Below, piece by piece: positions 34,470 to 42,272 of a stretch of 64,000 bases of DNA (within the stretch, counting starts at the first letter, position 1; every line of letters starts with the position of its first letter). This stretch comes from an uncultured bacterium (GTDB taxonomy: Bacteria; Cyanobacteriota; Vampirovibrionia; Gastranaerophilales; Gastranaerophilaceae): contig CAMTMK010000008.1 in the NCBI GenBank assembly GCA_947073645.1, positions 1 to 64,000 of the forward strand. Reading direction: 5' to 3'. The notes beneath the pieces are model-generated. The model searched no databases. It was not told the DNA's origin and saw only the letters and a program-made list of their open reading frames with translations. The position numbers and the translations under genes are program-made.

Positions 34470-35348
34470 ATGAAAACTGATAAAATCGCATCAACTCATT
34501 TAGGTAAAAAATCTGAAGGAAGTATAAACTATAATCCATCACTTCTGGTTGCAATTCCAAGAATTGAAAACCGCAAACAATACAATATTGATAACAACAG
34601 TTTGCCATTTGAAGGTTGGGACGTTTGGCATGCATATGAATTTTCTGCAATGAGCGAAAATGGAATACCCGTTACAAGACTTTTAAAACTTAAATATAAC
34701 TGCAATAGTGAATTTTTGGTAGAATCAAAATCTTTAAAGTTATACCTCAATTCATTCAATATGAGCCGTTTTGGGAAAAATACAGAAGAATGCCTGAGCA
34801 TCTGTAAAGAAACTATTGAAAAAGATTTGAGCAACACACTAAAAACAAATGTTACCGTTAATTTTATCAAAAATAACAGAAAACGCATTGAAATTTTTAA
34901 CAATTTCCAAAATATCATGCAATATGTTGATGAAAATTCATTAAAAATAGAAAATTTCAAAGAAGCTCCTGAAGTTTTACAAACAGAACAAAGTCAAATG
35001 CAAGAATATTACCTTACATTTGATAGTTTGCGTTCAAATTGTCGTGTAACTCATCAACCTGATTTTGGCGATGTATTCATATATTATAAATCTGATAAAC
35101 ATATTAAAGAGGACAGTTTGGTGAAATATCTTTGCTCATTTCGCTCTGAATATCATTTTCATGAAGAATGCTGTGAGATGATTTATAAAAGGCTTTACGA
35201 CATTATAGACGGCAAATTATTTGTCTGCTGTCTCTATACCCGCCGAGGCGGAATTGATATTTGTCCGGCACGTTGGAACAATAAAGTTAAAGATATTGAT
35301 AAATTACTTGATTTAACATTATTTGCAAGAAACGGGGTTAAACAGTGA
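34470..35348 (+). CDS. queF: NADPH-dependent 7-cyano-7-deazaguanine reductase
   Basis: QueF of the long, two-T-fold type (292 aa), which reduces preQ0 to preQ1 in queuosine synthesis. The N-terminal half has SLLVAIPRIENRKQY, LPFEGWDVWHAYEFS and the substrate motif VESKSLKLYLNSFNMSRF. The C-terminal half has the catalytic Cys in LRSNCRVTHQPDFGDV, the Glu in FHEECCEMIYK, and YTRRGGIDICP. No ribosome site is seen; TGCTACATT ends 6 nt before the ATG, directly after the preceding terminator, so the mRNA is probably leaderless. It overlaps yraN by 4 bp. Confidence 0.95.
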   Translation: MKTDKIASTHLGKKSEGSINYNPSLLVAIPRIENRKQYNIDNNSLPFEGWDVWHAYEFSAMSENGIPVTRLLKLKYNCNSEFLVESKSLKLYLNSFNMSRFGKNTEECLSICKETIEKDLSNTLKTNVTVNFIKNNRKRIEIFNNFQNIMQYVDENSLKIENFKEAPEVLQTEQSQMQEYYLTFDSLRSNCRVTHQPDFGDVFIYYKSDKHIKEDSLVKYLCSFRSEYHFHEECCEMIYKRLYDIIDGKLFVCCLYTRRGGIDICPARWNNKVKDIDKLLDLTLFARNGVKQ

Positions 35349-35692
35349 ATTACAGGAAATTTGGAAATGCAGGCGAGGATTTAGCATGCCGGTATCTTCA
35401 AAAACAAGGTTATGAAATTTTAGAACGCAACAAACATTATTCACGTTTTTGCGAAATTGATATTATCGCCAAGCATAAAAATACCATTATTTTTGTAGAA
35501 GTTAAAACGCGTAAATCTAATAGTTTTGGCTCTCCTTTGGAAGCAATTACACCAAGCAAATATGCAAACATACGAAAGGGTATCCAATTTTACCGCTCAG
35601 AAAACAAAATAAAAACATATAGAATAGATGTTATTGGGATTACAATAACCCCTGAAATAAAAATTGAACATCTAAAAAATATTCAAATTTAA
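35345..35692 (+). CDS. YraN-family (UPF0102) predicted endonuclease
   Basis: A 115-residue protein of the YraN family, related to Holliday-junction resolvase/restriction-endonuclease folds. Motifs: GNAGEDLACRYLQKQGYEIL, CEIDIIAKHKNTIIFVEVKTRK with the Asp, Glu and Lys of the nuclease core, and the SKYANIRKGIQFY helix. The start overlaps queF by 4 bp, so it is coupled. Confidence 0.93.
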   Translation: MNYRKFGNAGEDLACRYLQKQGYEILERNKHYSRFCEIDIIAKHKNTIIFVEVKTRKSNSFGSPLEAITPSKYANIRKGIQFYRSENKIKTYRIDVIGITITPEIKIEHLKNIQI

Positions 35693-35701
35693 GTAAATAT
35701 A

Positions 35702-35721
35702 AATACATATATTTATGTATT
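35702..35721. other. Inverted repeat after yraN
   Basis: AATACATA/TATGTATT, an 8-bp perfect inverted repeat with a 4-nt spacer, lies just after the yraN stop in the 107-bp gap before the next gene. It may be an operator or weak terminator. Confidence 0.3.
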
Positions 35722-35799
35722 CACGATTGTAAAGAAAAAACATATAATATTTACATAATTTCATGTTTATTATTACATGTGGTAAAAAGGATTTTTATA

Positions 35800-36444
35800 A
35801 TGTTAAATAATTTTGAAAGCTTTGACAATTCTGAAACATCTGCAAGAAAATCTGCACTGATACAAGAGCGCGTAGGACTTGTTTCTACCCACATGTATAA
35901 ACAGTTTTTGGATTACCAACATGCAAATGTCAACACTAATGAGATTTTCTCAAGAATGCTTGACAATCTTCAAGTTGTTGCAGATACGCTAAAAGAAGCT
36001 TTCTCCTCAAGAAACATTACAACCCAAAACATTTACGTTGACACAGACCCCCAACGCTCTGTTGTTATCGTAAATATTCTTTGGCATAAAATGAGTTTTA
36101 CTACCCGTTGCAATTACCAGCCTCAAGCGCTATACCGCGAGGACGGAAAACACCTGTTCTCCAGCAGAATTATGGCTATTAAAGGCAACTACTACGAACT
36201 TATGAAAGGTGTTACAGACCACGATGAAGAAATGGGTAAACTCCTTGATAATGAAGTTGCATCATTATTCATTCCGCCTGAATCAACCCAAAATTCGATA
36301 ATGAAAATACGCCACCTACCAAACCGAGAATTTTACCTAAATCAGGTTGATGCTCCGCGCGAATTTGTTCTAAAAGTAATAGAAACAATCTGCGGAGGCG
36401 GTTTCTACCACGAAGAAGGTGCTAGAAAAAGCTTTAATATATAA
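35800..36444 (+). CDS. Hypothetical protein (214 aa)
   Basis: Unrecognised cytoplasmic protein of mixed alpha/beta composition: a helical N-terminal half (QERVGLVSTHMYKQFLDYQH, LDNLQVVADTLKEAFSSR) and a beta-rich middle (SVVIVNILWHKMSFTTRCNY). It contains no signal, membrane segment or known motif. ATG 35800 is preferred over GTG 35779, because an AAAAGGA site precedes it. It is convergent with the 83-aa gene, leaving only one base between them. Confidence 0.65.
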   Translation: MLNNFESFDNSETSARKSALIQERVGLVSTHMYKQFLDYQHANVNTNEIFSRMLDNLQVVADTLKEAFSSRNITTQNIYVDTDPQRSVVIVNILWHKMSFTTRCNYQPQALYREDGKHLFSSRIMAIKGNYYELMKGVTDHDEEMGKLLDNEVASLFIPPESTQNSIMKIRHLPNREFYLNQVDAPREFVLKVIETICGGGFYHEEGARKSFNI

Positions 36445-36445
36445 T

Positions 36446-36697
36446 TTATTCTAATGTCAATCTTGACGAAACTTCTGCAACAATACGCTGAACATCAGGT
36501 CCGCCGATTGCAACTTCCAAAATCAAAGGACTGTGGATTAAAACAGTTTCGGAATATTCCATTGTATCAACATTTATTATATCAAATTCAATGAAATCGT
36601 CACCGGCAAAAGTAAGCTTACCGTACTCCCCGCCTGTAGCCCATTTCACAAACATATATTGATTTTCATATTCTTTTAATTTTTCGACTAATCTCAT
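36446..36697 (-). CDS. Hypothetical small protein (83 aa)
   Basis: Unrecognised, acidic, beta-rich protein (GKLTFAGDDFIEFDIINVDT, ETVLIHSPLILEVAIGGPDV) with a helical end. It could be an Sm-like or small beta-barrel fold, but I cannot assign it. The ribosome site GAGAGG stands before ATG 36697. Confidence 0.6.
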   Translation of the reverse strand: MRLVEKLKEYENQYMFVKWATGGEYGKLTFAGDDFIEFDIINVDTMEYSETVLIHSPLILEVAIGGPDVQRIVAEVSSRLTLE

Positions 36698-36795
36698 AAA
36701 TCCCTCTCACATATAATATTTTAGTGATTTATTAAAAGAAGTCAAGCATATAATTAAAGTTTATCAAGAACCCAATATGTCTACGTACGTAGTAC

Positions 36796-36889
36796 AAAAA
36801 AAAGTCACACATCTTGTGTGACTTTGAACAATAATCTTGGGAGGAGATTTGGGGATAGTTGTACATGCATGATAATGCAAGCATGTCAA
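36796..36889 (-). ncRNA. Candidate small RNA with C-rich loop
   Basis: On the minus strand, a TTGACA box (36889-36884) is followed about 35 nt later by the hairpin AATCT-CCTCCCA-AGATT (36849-36833). A strong Rho-independent terminator follows: stem GTCACACA/TGTGTGAC plus eight T (36825-36796). No ORF lies between. The CCTCCCA loop is complementary to Shine-Dalgarno sequences, as in C-rich-loop regulatory RNAs of Firmicutes. The -10 region is weak (TGTACA at 18-bp spacing). Confidence 0.45.
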
Positions 36890-36924
36890 ATTTGTTACAC
36901 TTTTAATTCAAAAATTAATAAAAA

Positions 36925-36953
36925 TTTACAATCACTTGATTTTATACTATAAT
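36925..36953 (+). promoter_or_regulatory. Promoter of aroQ
   Basis: TTTACA (36925-36930), a 17-bp spacer and a perfect TATAAT (36948-36953). Transcription would start near 36960, with a ribosome site (AGAGGA) before ATG 36973. Confidence 0.78.
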
Positions 36954-36972
36954 GATGATTAGAGGAAAACTT

Positions 36973-37422
36973 ATGAAAATTCTTATTATAAACGGTGTAA
37001 ACCTTAATATGCTTGGCATTCGCGAGCCTGACAAATATGGAAGCATGACATTAAAAGATTTAGAAAAGGAATTATACGCATATTCTTTTGAACTCGGAAT
37101 TAACATTGAAGCATTTCAAAGTAACCATGAAGGTGAAATTGTAGAAAAAATTCATAATGCAAAAGATAATTTTGACGGCATAATAATAAATGCCGGCGCA
37201 TACACACACACAAGTATTGCAATACGAGACGCGCTGTCAGCCGTAGATATTCCGACTGTAGAAGTTCATATTACAAATATTTATAAACGCGAAGAATTCA
37301 GACAACATTCATACCTTGCCCCTGTATGTATCGGGCAGATATCGGGATTTGGTATAAATTCATACAAACTCGGTTTAAAAGCTGTTGTCGATTATTTATC
37401 AGACAACAAAAAAAATATTTAA
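36973..37422 (+). CDS. aroQ: Type II 3-dehydroquinate dehydratase
   Basis: AroQ (149 aa) dehydrates 3-dehydroquinate in the shikimate pathway. Motifs: NGVNLNMLGIREPDKYG with the catalytic Tyr, QSNHEGEIVEKIH, INAGAYTHTSIAIRDAL with Asn and His, and EVHITNIYKREEFR. The first motif reads GVNLN where most members have GPNLN. The start at 36973 has a clear ribosome site; the frame extends upstream to 36952, but that lies in the -10 box. Confidence 0.96.
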   Translation: MKILIINGVNLNMLGIREPDKYGSMTLKDLEKELYAYSFELGINIEAFQSNHEGEIVEKIHNAKDNFDGIIINAGAYTHTSIAIRDALSAVDIPTVEVHITNIYKREEFRQHSYLAPVCIGQISGFGINSYKLGLKAVVDYLSDNKKNI

Positions 37423-37433
37423 TCTTGGTTGCT

Positions 37434-37501
37434 CGCATTTAACGGGTCTGCAGTCGAATGCTCAACGCATCCGCCTTTCGCCCTCAGCTCGCAATCCGCT
37501 A
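37434..37501 (-). repeat. Intergenic repeat copy B starting at a stop codon
   Basis: Shares the 16-mer CGC(A/G)TTTAACGGGTCT (37434-37449) and the 12-mer CGCCCTCAGCTC (37479-37490) with 28491-28571. The right end is again the minus-strand stop codon of the adjacent gene. The spacing between blocks is 14 bp shorter than in copy A. Confidence 0.55.
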
Positions 37502-37837
37502 CTTTTGGAACTCATCAACAAAAGCTTTGCTGACAGCCAAAGCTTTCAACTGTGCATCTTCAAAACCTGCTTCTGAATATCTTTTCTCAGCTAGTTCAGC
37601 AACTTCAAGAGCTTTTGATGCAAGTTCAGGATTTTGAGCAAACACCTTGATATCATTTTCAAGATTATCTGCTTTGATAACAGTTCTGTCTGCAGGATTT
37701 TCAGGAATTTCAGTAATTTCTTTTACTTGTGCTTCTTCAACCTGCGGAGTAAATTCTTGAACAGCTTCTGATTTAACCTGTTCAACTTTTTGTGGTTGTT
37801 GTGGAATACTTGGAGTGTTCTTTGGTATTTCGTTCAT
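37499..37837 (-). CDS. Hypothetical protein (112 aa), Pro/Glu/Val-rich
   Basis: Unrecognised soluble protein. The N-terminal 55 residues are low complexity (IPQQPQKVEQVKSEAVQEF, EIPENPADRT), and the C-terminal 55 form helices (NPELASKALEVAELAEKRYS). There is no signal or membrane segment. Ribosome site GAGG before ATG 37837. The stop codon joins a GC-rich dispersed repeat, as with the pilin gene at 28569. Confidence 0.6.
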   Translation of the reverse strand: MNEIPKNTPSIPQQPQKVEQVKSEAVQEFTPQVEEAQVKEITEIPENPADRTVIKADNLENDIKVFAQNPELASKALEVAELAEKRYSEAGFEDAQLKALAVSKAFVDEFQK

Positions 37838-38056
37838 GTCACATCCTCACATTTCTCTATCTCGTTGTTTTACGTTTAAAAACACCTAAATAAATTTTTT
37901 TGCTAGTTTGTAAAAAAAAAATTACAAAAATTAATATAAAATCTCTTATAACCTTTTCTTACAGACTGTTTATGCTATATTGAAAGTACAACGTAAGCAA
38001 TTTAAAGTATATATACGTTATATAAAGTATACAACATTAAAGGAAGTAATGCAACT

Positions 38057-39172
38057 ATGAATATTACTAATTTATTTAGTAACATAAACCCTAAAGAAGT
38101 TATTAAAAACCTGCCTGACGCAGTTTTTGTAGTGGAATCAGACGGTAAAATTGTATGGGCTAACGACAAATCAGCAGTTATTTTTGAAACAAGAGTTAAC
38201 GATTTAAAGGGTTTAAACTTTGATGAAATAGTTGTTAACGGTGTAGAACTTGCAGAAAAATCTTTTGCAAGAAGAAATTCTGTTGTAACAGGTGCATTCA
38301 CAATTGAAGGTAAAGAATTTTTCATTGAAATGAATGCCAAAAAATATATTGAACAATACTTCATTACAATAAGAGATATTACAGCAATGACAAATGTTCT
38401 TGCCAATGCTGAAAAAACTGGCAGACTTAACAAAGAAAAAAATATTATGCTCTCTAAATTGTCTAATGAAATTAAATCTCCAATACAATCAATAATAGGA
38501 TTTTCACAAGCATTAATTGACGGACTCGGCGGAGAAATTAATGACAAACAAAACAAATATGTAAGAATTATTAACAAAAATTCTACGGAATTACTGCACT
38601 TTATGGATAAATTCTTAGAATTTTCTCAAGCCGAATCTTCACTATTCAAATGCGAAAATCAACCATTTGATCTTGTTAATACAATACAAACAGTTATCAA
38701 AAACAATGATACTGCAATAAATGCTAAAAACTTGGAAGTAAATTATGATTTTGAAGAATTTAACAAAAAAGTTGTATACAGCGACGAAAATTCTATCAAA
38801 ATTGTTTTACAAAACTTGCTGGAAACATCAATGAAGTTAACAGAAGTCGGTTCTATATCAATAAAAGTTGACCATCCCGACCTTGATGTTATCGACAAAT
38901 GCGGAGCAAAAATATTCAAAGCTGCGACAAGCAATTCCTATGTAAGAATTACCTTAACAGACACAGGTATGGGTCTTGCAGAAACTGAAATGGAAGGAAT
39001 TTTTGAACCGTATACCCAGCTTGATAAAGCTCACAAAAAAACGATTGTACGCTCAATAACACTCGGAACAGCTCAAACAATTATGAAACGCCTAGGCGGT
39101 GCTGTATGGGTTAATTCAGAAGTTATGAAAGGATGTACTTTCACAATTATCCTACCTGTTGAAAAGGAATAG
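38057..39172 (+). CDS. Histidine kinase-like protein lacking the phospho-accepting His
   Basis: A 371-residue cytoplasmic sensor-kinase homologue: PAS-like domain (residues about 15-112), HisKA-like helices (120-190) and a HATPase_c domain (195-370). The H-box reads KLSNEIKSPIQSIIGFS, so the expected His (SHELRTP) is Asn. The N-box reads NLLETSMKLTEVG, with Thr instead of the Mg2+-binding Asn of N-A-x-K. The G1 box DTGMGL is kept, while G2 is weak (LGTAQTIMKRLGG). It is therefore probably a pseudokinase or allosteric sensor. No response regulator is adjacent. It is 2 nt from the MalK-like ATPase gene, implying an operon. Confidence 0.85.
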   Translation: MNITNLFSNINPKEVIKNLPDAVFVVESDGKIVWANDKSAVIFETRVNDLKGLNFDEIVVNGVELAEKSFARRNSVVTGAFTIEGKEFFIEMNAKKYIEQYFITIRDITAMTNVLANAEKTGRLNKEKNIMLSKLSNEIKSPIQSIIGFSQALIDGLGGEINDKQNKYVRIINKNSTELLHFMDKFLEFSQAESSLFKCENQPFDLVNTIQTVIKNNDTAINAKNLEVNYDFEEFNKKVVYSDENSIKIVLQNLLETSMKLTEVGSISIKVDHPDLDVIDKCGAKIFKAATSNSYVRITLTDTGMGLAETEMEGIFEPYTQLDKAHKKTIVRSITLGTAQTIMKRLGGAVWVNSEVMKGCTFTIILPVEKE

Positions 39173-39174
39173 AA

Positions 39175-40161
39175 ATGAGCAATGTAACTTTAAAAAACGT
39201 CACTAAAATTTATGACAAGAAAAAAGTTATTGATAATGTTGATTTAAACATTAATGATAAAGAATTTGTTGTACTTGTCGGAGCTTCAGGATGCGGTAAA
39301 TCAACTCTTTTGAGAATGATTGCGGGACTTGAAGATATTACAGACGGCGAAATCTATATCGGCGACAAAAAAGTAAATGATGTTCACCCGAAAGACCGCG
39401 ACATAGCATTCGTATTCCAAAGTTACGCATTATATCCACACATGACAGTGAGAGAAAATATTGCTTTCGGGCTTAAAATGCGCAAAGTTGATAAAGAAAC
39501 TATTGAGAAAAAAGTTCAAGAAGCTGCAGAAATTCTTGATTTAGGCGAATATTTAGACAGAAAACCTAAACAGCTTTCAGGCGGACAGCGTCAACGCGTC
39601 GCTTTAGGCCGCGCAATTGTAAGAAATCCAAAAGTTTTCTTAATGGATGAACCTTTATCAAACTTGGATGCAAAACTTCGTGTTCAGATGCGTTCTGAGA
39701 TTAAAAAATTACACGAAAAACTCCAAACAACGTTTATCTACGTAACCCATGACCAAACAGAAGCATTAACTATGGGAGATAGAGTTGTTGTTTTAGACAA
39801 AGGTATAATCCAGCAGGCAGACAGCCCTGAAAATATTTATAATAATCCTGCAAATACATTTGTTGCAGGCTTTGTCGGCTCCCCGCAGATGAACTTTATT
39901 GACGGGAAATTTTTTGACAAAGGCGATTGCATTGTCGGAATACGCCCCGAAAAAATGGTTTGCGGAGGCGATATTAAATTAACCGTAAATGTGGATATCA
40001 CAGAGCTTTTGGGTAGTGAAAAAATTGCATACTTCAATATCGGAGATAAAAAATGCTCCGCAAAACTTCCTGCTGACTATCAATTAGGGGAAACACTTGA
40101 ATTAAGCATAAACCATTCTGATTTATACTTCTTTAATAACGAAACAGGTAAACGCATCTAA
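39175..40161 (+). CDS. Carbohydrate ABC transporter ATP-binding protein (MalK/UgpC-like)
   Basis: A 328-residue ATPase subunit with Walker A GASGCGKSTLL (residues 36-46), Q-loop in FQSYALYPHM, signature LSGGQRQRVALGRA, Walker B VFLMDEPLSNLDA and the H-loop in YVTHDQTEA. The C-terminal TOBE-type regulatory domain (GIRPEKM) is shorter than in MalK (about 370 residues). It likely energises sugar import and may serve several permeases, including the orphan at 4672. It follows the kinase-like gene, with the ATG only 2 nt beyond its stop. Confidence 0.93.
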   Translation: MSNVTLKNVTKIYDKKKVIDNVDLNINDKEFVVLVGASGCGKSTLLRMIAGLEDITDGEIYIGDKKVNDVHPKDRDIAFVFQSYALYPHMTVRENIAFGLKMRKVDKETIEKKVQEAAEILDLGEYLDRKPKQLSGGQRQRVALGRAIVRNPKVFLMDEPLSNLDAKLRVQMRSEIKKLHEKLQTTFIYVTHDQTEALTMGDRVVVLDKGIIQQADSPENIYNNPANTFVAGFVGSPQMNFIDGKFFDKGDCIVGIRPEKMVCGGDIKLTVNVDITELLGSEKIAYFNIGDKKCSAKLPADYQLGETLELSINHSDLYFFNNETGKRI

Positions 40162-40310
40162 CTGTCGTCACAATCGTTTTCTACCCACACTATTGTAACA
40201 TTTATCGGTTTTGCAAACGGATTTGTCATGTGCAAGAATGGATTTTGCGCTATGCTGTCATAGAACTTTATCTTCTCTGACAGTTTTTTAGTGTAATCTA
40301 ATAAATTCAT
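40158..40310 (-). CDS. Possible small ORF (50 aa) antisense to rubrerythrin upstream region
   Basis: A minus-strand frame from ATG 40310 to a TAG at 40158 encodes MNLLDYTKKLSEKIKFYDSI and 30 more residues ending in WVENDCDDS. The open frame continues upstream without a start to about 40420. The composition is protein-like but no ribosome site is seen. It fills most of the 281-bp gap between the ATPase and rubrerythrin genes. It could be a remnant of a longer gene with a frame break, or chance. Confidence 0.25.
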   Translation of the reverse strand: MNLLDYTKKLSEKIKFYDSIAQNPFLHMTNPFAKPINVTIVWVENDCDDS

Positions 40311-40442
40311 ACATACATTATGTAAATATTTCACCAAACAATAATCCCACTTAGGCAGTAATATTATATCCTGCCGATTACCCGCCTGAGCAATACCTGA
40401 AAGTAATAATTTTCCATAAATTTAATTTTACGGAGGGATATT

Positions 40443-41021
40443 ATGACACACACAAAATTACACGGTACAAAAACCGAACAAAATCTTATTAACGCATTTG
40501 CCGGCGAATCTCAAGCCAGAAACAGATATTCATATTTTGCAAAACAAGCAAAAGAAGACGGATATGAACAAATTGCTGAAATTTTCCTTATAACTGCCGA
40601 AAATGAAAAAGAACACGCAAAAAAATTCTATGAATATTTAGGCAACATGAGAGGTCAAGTAAACTCAGAATATCCGTTTGAACTGGGTACAACAGAAGAA
40701 AATCTCAAAAGTGCAGTAGAAGGTGAAAATGAAGAAGCTGAAATTCTTTACACAGAAGCTGAACAAACAGCAAGAGAAGAAGGATTTGACAAAATAGCAG
40801 ACACATTTCACTACGTAGTAGAAGCAGAAAGACATCACCGCGAAAGATACGCAAAACTTTTAGAAAACATTAAAAATGATACTGTTTTCAAAAAAGACAA
40901 AGAAATAAACTGGATGTGTAGAGAATGCGGTTTTATCTGCAATTCAAAATGTGCTCCAGTAAAATGTCCGAGTTGTGAACACCCGCAGGCTTATTTCCAG
41001 GTTCAATGCGAAGAATACTAA
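40443..41021 (+). CDS. Rubrerythrin
   Basis: A 192-residue peroxide-reducing non-haem iron protein typical of anaerobes. The four-helix di-iron domain has AGESQARNRYSYFAKQAKED, ENEKEHAKKFYEYL and EAERHHRERYAKLL, which supply the Glu and His ligands. The C-terminal rubredoxin-like domain has two Cys pairs (WMCRECGF and VKCPSCEH). Ribosome site GGAGGG. It ends at a bidirectional terminator. It would detoxify H2O2 with electrons from NADH through a partner outside the window. Confidence 0.96.
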   Translation: MTHTKLHGTKTEQNLINAFAGESQARNRYSYFAKQAKEDGYEQIAEIFLITAENEKEHAKKFYEYLGNMRGQVNSEYPFELGTTEENLKSAVEGENEEAEILYTEAEQTAREEGFDKIADTFHYVVEAERHHRERYAKLLENIKNDTVFKKDKEINWMCRECGFICNSKCAPVKCPSCEHPQAYFQVQCEEY

Positions 41022-41023
41022 TA

Positions 41024-41052
41024 AAAAAAAGACCCTTTCGGGTCTTTTTTAT
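41024..41052. terminator. Bidirectional terminator between rubrerythrin and rpsA
   Basis: AAAGACCC TTTC GGGTCTTT with an A-run on one side and a T-run on the other. It serves both convergent genes. Confidence 0.88.
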
Positions 41053-42107
41053 TCTTCTGACGAATTTTCTTCGTTAACTGTCAATGCAATTCGTTTGTCA
41101 GCAGGATTAAATTTCAAGATGTATGTATCAATCTTGTCACCAACCTGCAAAATGCAGTCTTTTTTGTTTTGAAGTTCAACAACTTCAGCATGCGGCAACA
41201 ATGCTTCAACACCTGGGAATACTTCTACAAAAGCACCGAAGTGTTTAATTCTTGTGATAGTACCTTCAACTTTGTCGCCTTCTTTAATATTTTTTTCAGC
41301 TTCTAACCATGGATCCGGCTCTAAGTTTTTCAAACTCAAAGATACACGTTGTTTTTCATGGTCAACTGCAATAACTTCAACATCAATTTTGTCTCCGACA
41401 TTCAAAATATCTGTCGGATGATCAATCCATCTCCAAGACAATTGAGACAACGGTAATAATCCATCAATTCCGCCAAGGTCAATAAAAGCACCAAAATCTG
41501 TAATTCTTACAACATCACCTTTAACAACCTGTCCTGGTTCAATTTGTGAGAACACATTTTTTCTTGCTTCTACTGCGCTGTCGTCATAAACTTTTTTATT
41601 AGATAAAATAAAGTTATTTTGTTGAGCATCAAGAGTTAAAATTTTCAACTCTAATTTTCCACCGACTTCTAAATCAGATTCTTTTGCTCTTAATTGAGAT
41701 GAAGGAACGAAACCTCTAACACCTGAAATTTCAACTAATACACCGCCTTTAACAACACCTGCGATAGTACCGAGGATTGTTTCGTCAGCTTCTTTAGCTT
41801 TTTCAAGTTCTTTCCAAGCATAAGCAAAATCAACTTTTTTGCGAGAAAGAAGGAATTTTCCGTCCTCATCTTCTTCTCTTATAATAAGAAATTCGTATTC
41901 TTTACCTTTTTCAAATTTCTTTTCAACATTTTCATCTTTATCAACAGCTTCGCGTGTAGGCACAACAGCAATAGTTTTTGCGCCGATATCAACCATTACA
42001 CCCTGACCGTCATAACCACATACGATGCCTTTTACTAAATCACCTTTTTGAAACTTGTAATCATATTGTTTCAATAGTTCTTCGAAATCTAATTCTTTTG
42101 ATGTCAT
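41049..42107 (-). CDS. rpsA: 30S ribosomal protein S1
   Basis: A 352-residue S1 with four OB-fold S1 repeats at about residues 20-95, 108-172, 188-258 and 275-345 (KGIVCGYDGQGVMVDIGAKT, GTIAGVVKGGVLVEISGVRG, GDVVRITDFGAFIDLGGIDG, GTITRIKHFGAFVEVFPGVE). It binds mRNA and helps initiation, notably on structured leaders. It is shorter than the six-repeat E. coli S1 and close to cyanobacterial and Gram-positive forms. Start is ATG 42107 with a GGAG ribosome site; an in-frame start six codons upstream lacks one. S1 dependence is of interest because several genes here look leaderless. Confidence 0.92.
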   Translation of the reverse strand: MTSKELDFEELLKQYDYKFQKGDLVKGIVCGYDGQGVMVDIGAKTIAVVPTREAVDKDENVEKKFEKGKEYEFLIIREEDEDGKFLLSRKKVDFAYAWKELEKAKEADETILGTIAGVVKGGVLVEISGVRGFVPSSQLRAKESDLEVGGKLELKILTLDAQQNNFILSNKKVYDDSAVEARKNVFSQIEPGQVVKGDVVRITDFGAFIDLGGIDGLLPLSQLSWRWIDHPTDILNVGDKIDVEVIAVDHEKQRVSLSLKNLEPDPWLEAEKNIKEGDKVEGTITRIKHFGAFVEVFPGVEALLPHAEVVELQNKKDCILQVGDKIDTYILKFNPADKRIALTVNEENSSEE

Positions 42108-42213
42108 TTTTACTCCATTTGTCATAAGACACTAATCTATTTACGTTGCGACTATTGTAACAAATTTTAAAAATTTTGTAAAGTTTTTTGTAAACTTACA
42201 TTACGAACTTGCA

Positions 42214-42252
42214 CAGCAAAAAACAGGCATTACAGAAATTGCAATGCCTATT
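42214..42252 (-). terminator. Terminator of valS
   Basis: GGCATT/AATGCC (42243-42248 with 42226-42231) and a minus-strand TGTTTTTT tract, just beyond the valS stop. Confidence 0.75.
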
Positions 42253-42272
42253 TTCGTTATTATATCAGTGTT

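Noticed and set aside
36864..36905. 13-codon plus-strand frame (MHDNASMSNLLHF) after a GGGAGGAG sequence
   Set aside because: The purine-rich site is about 20 nt away from the ATG, and the G-rich sequence is better explained as the complement of the C-rich hairpin loop.
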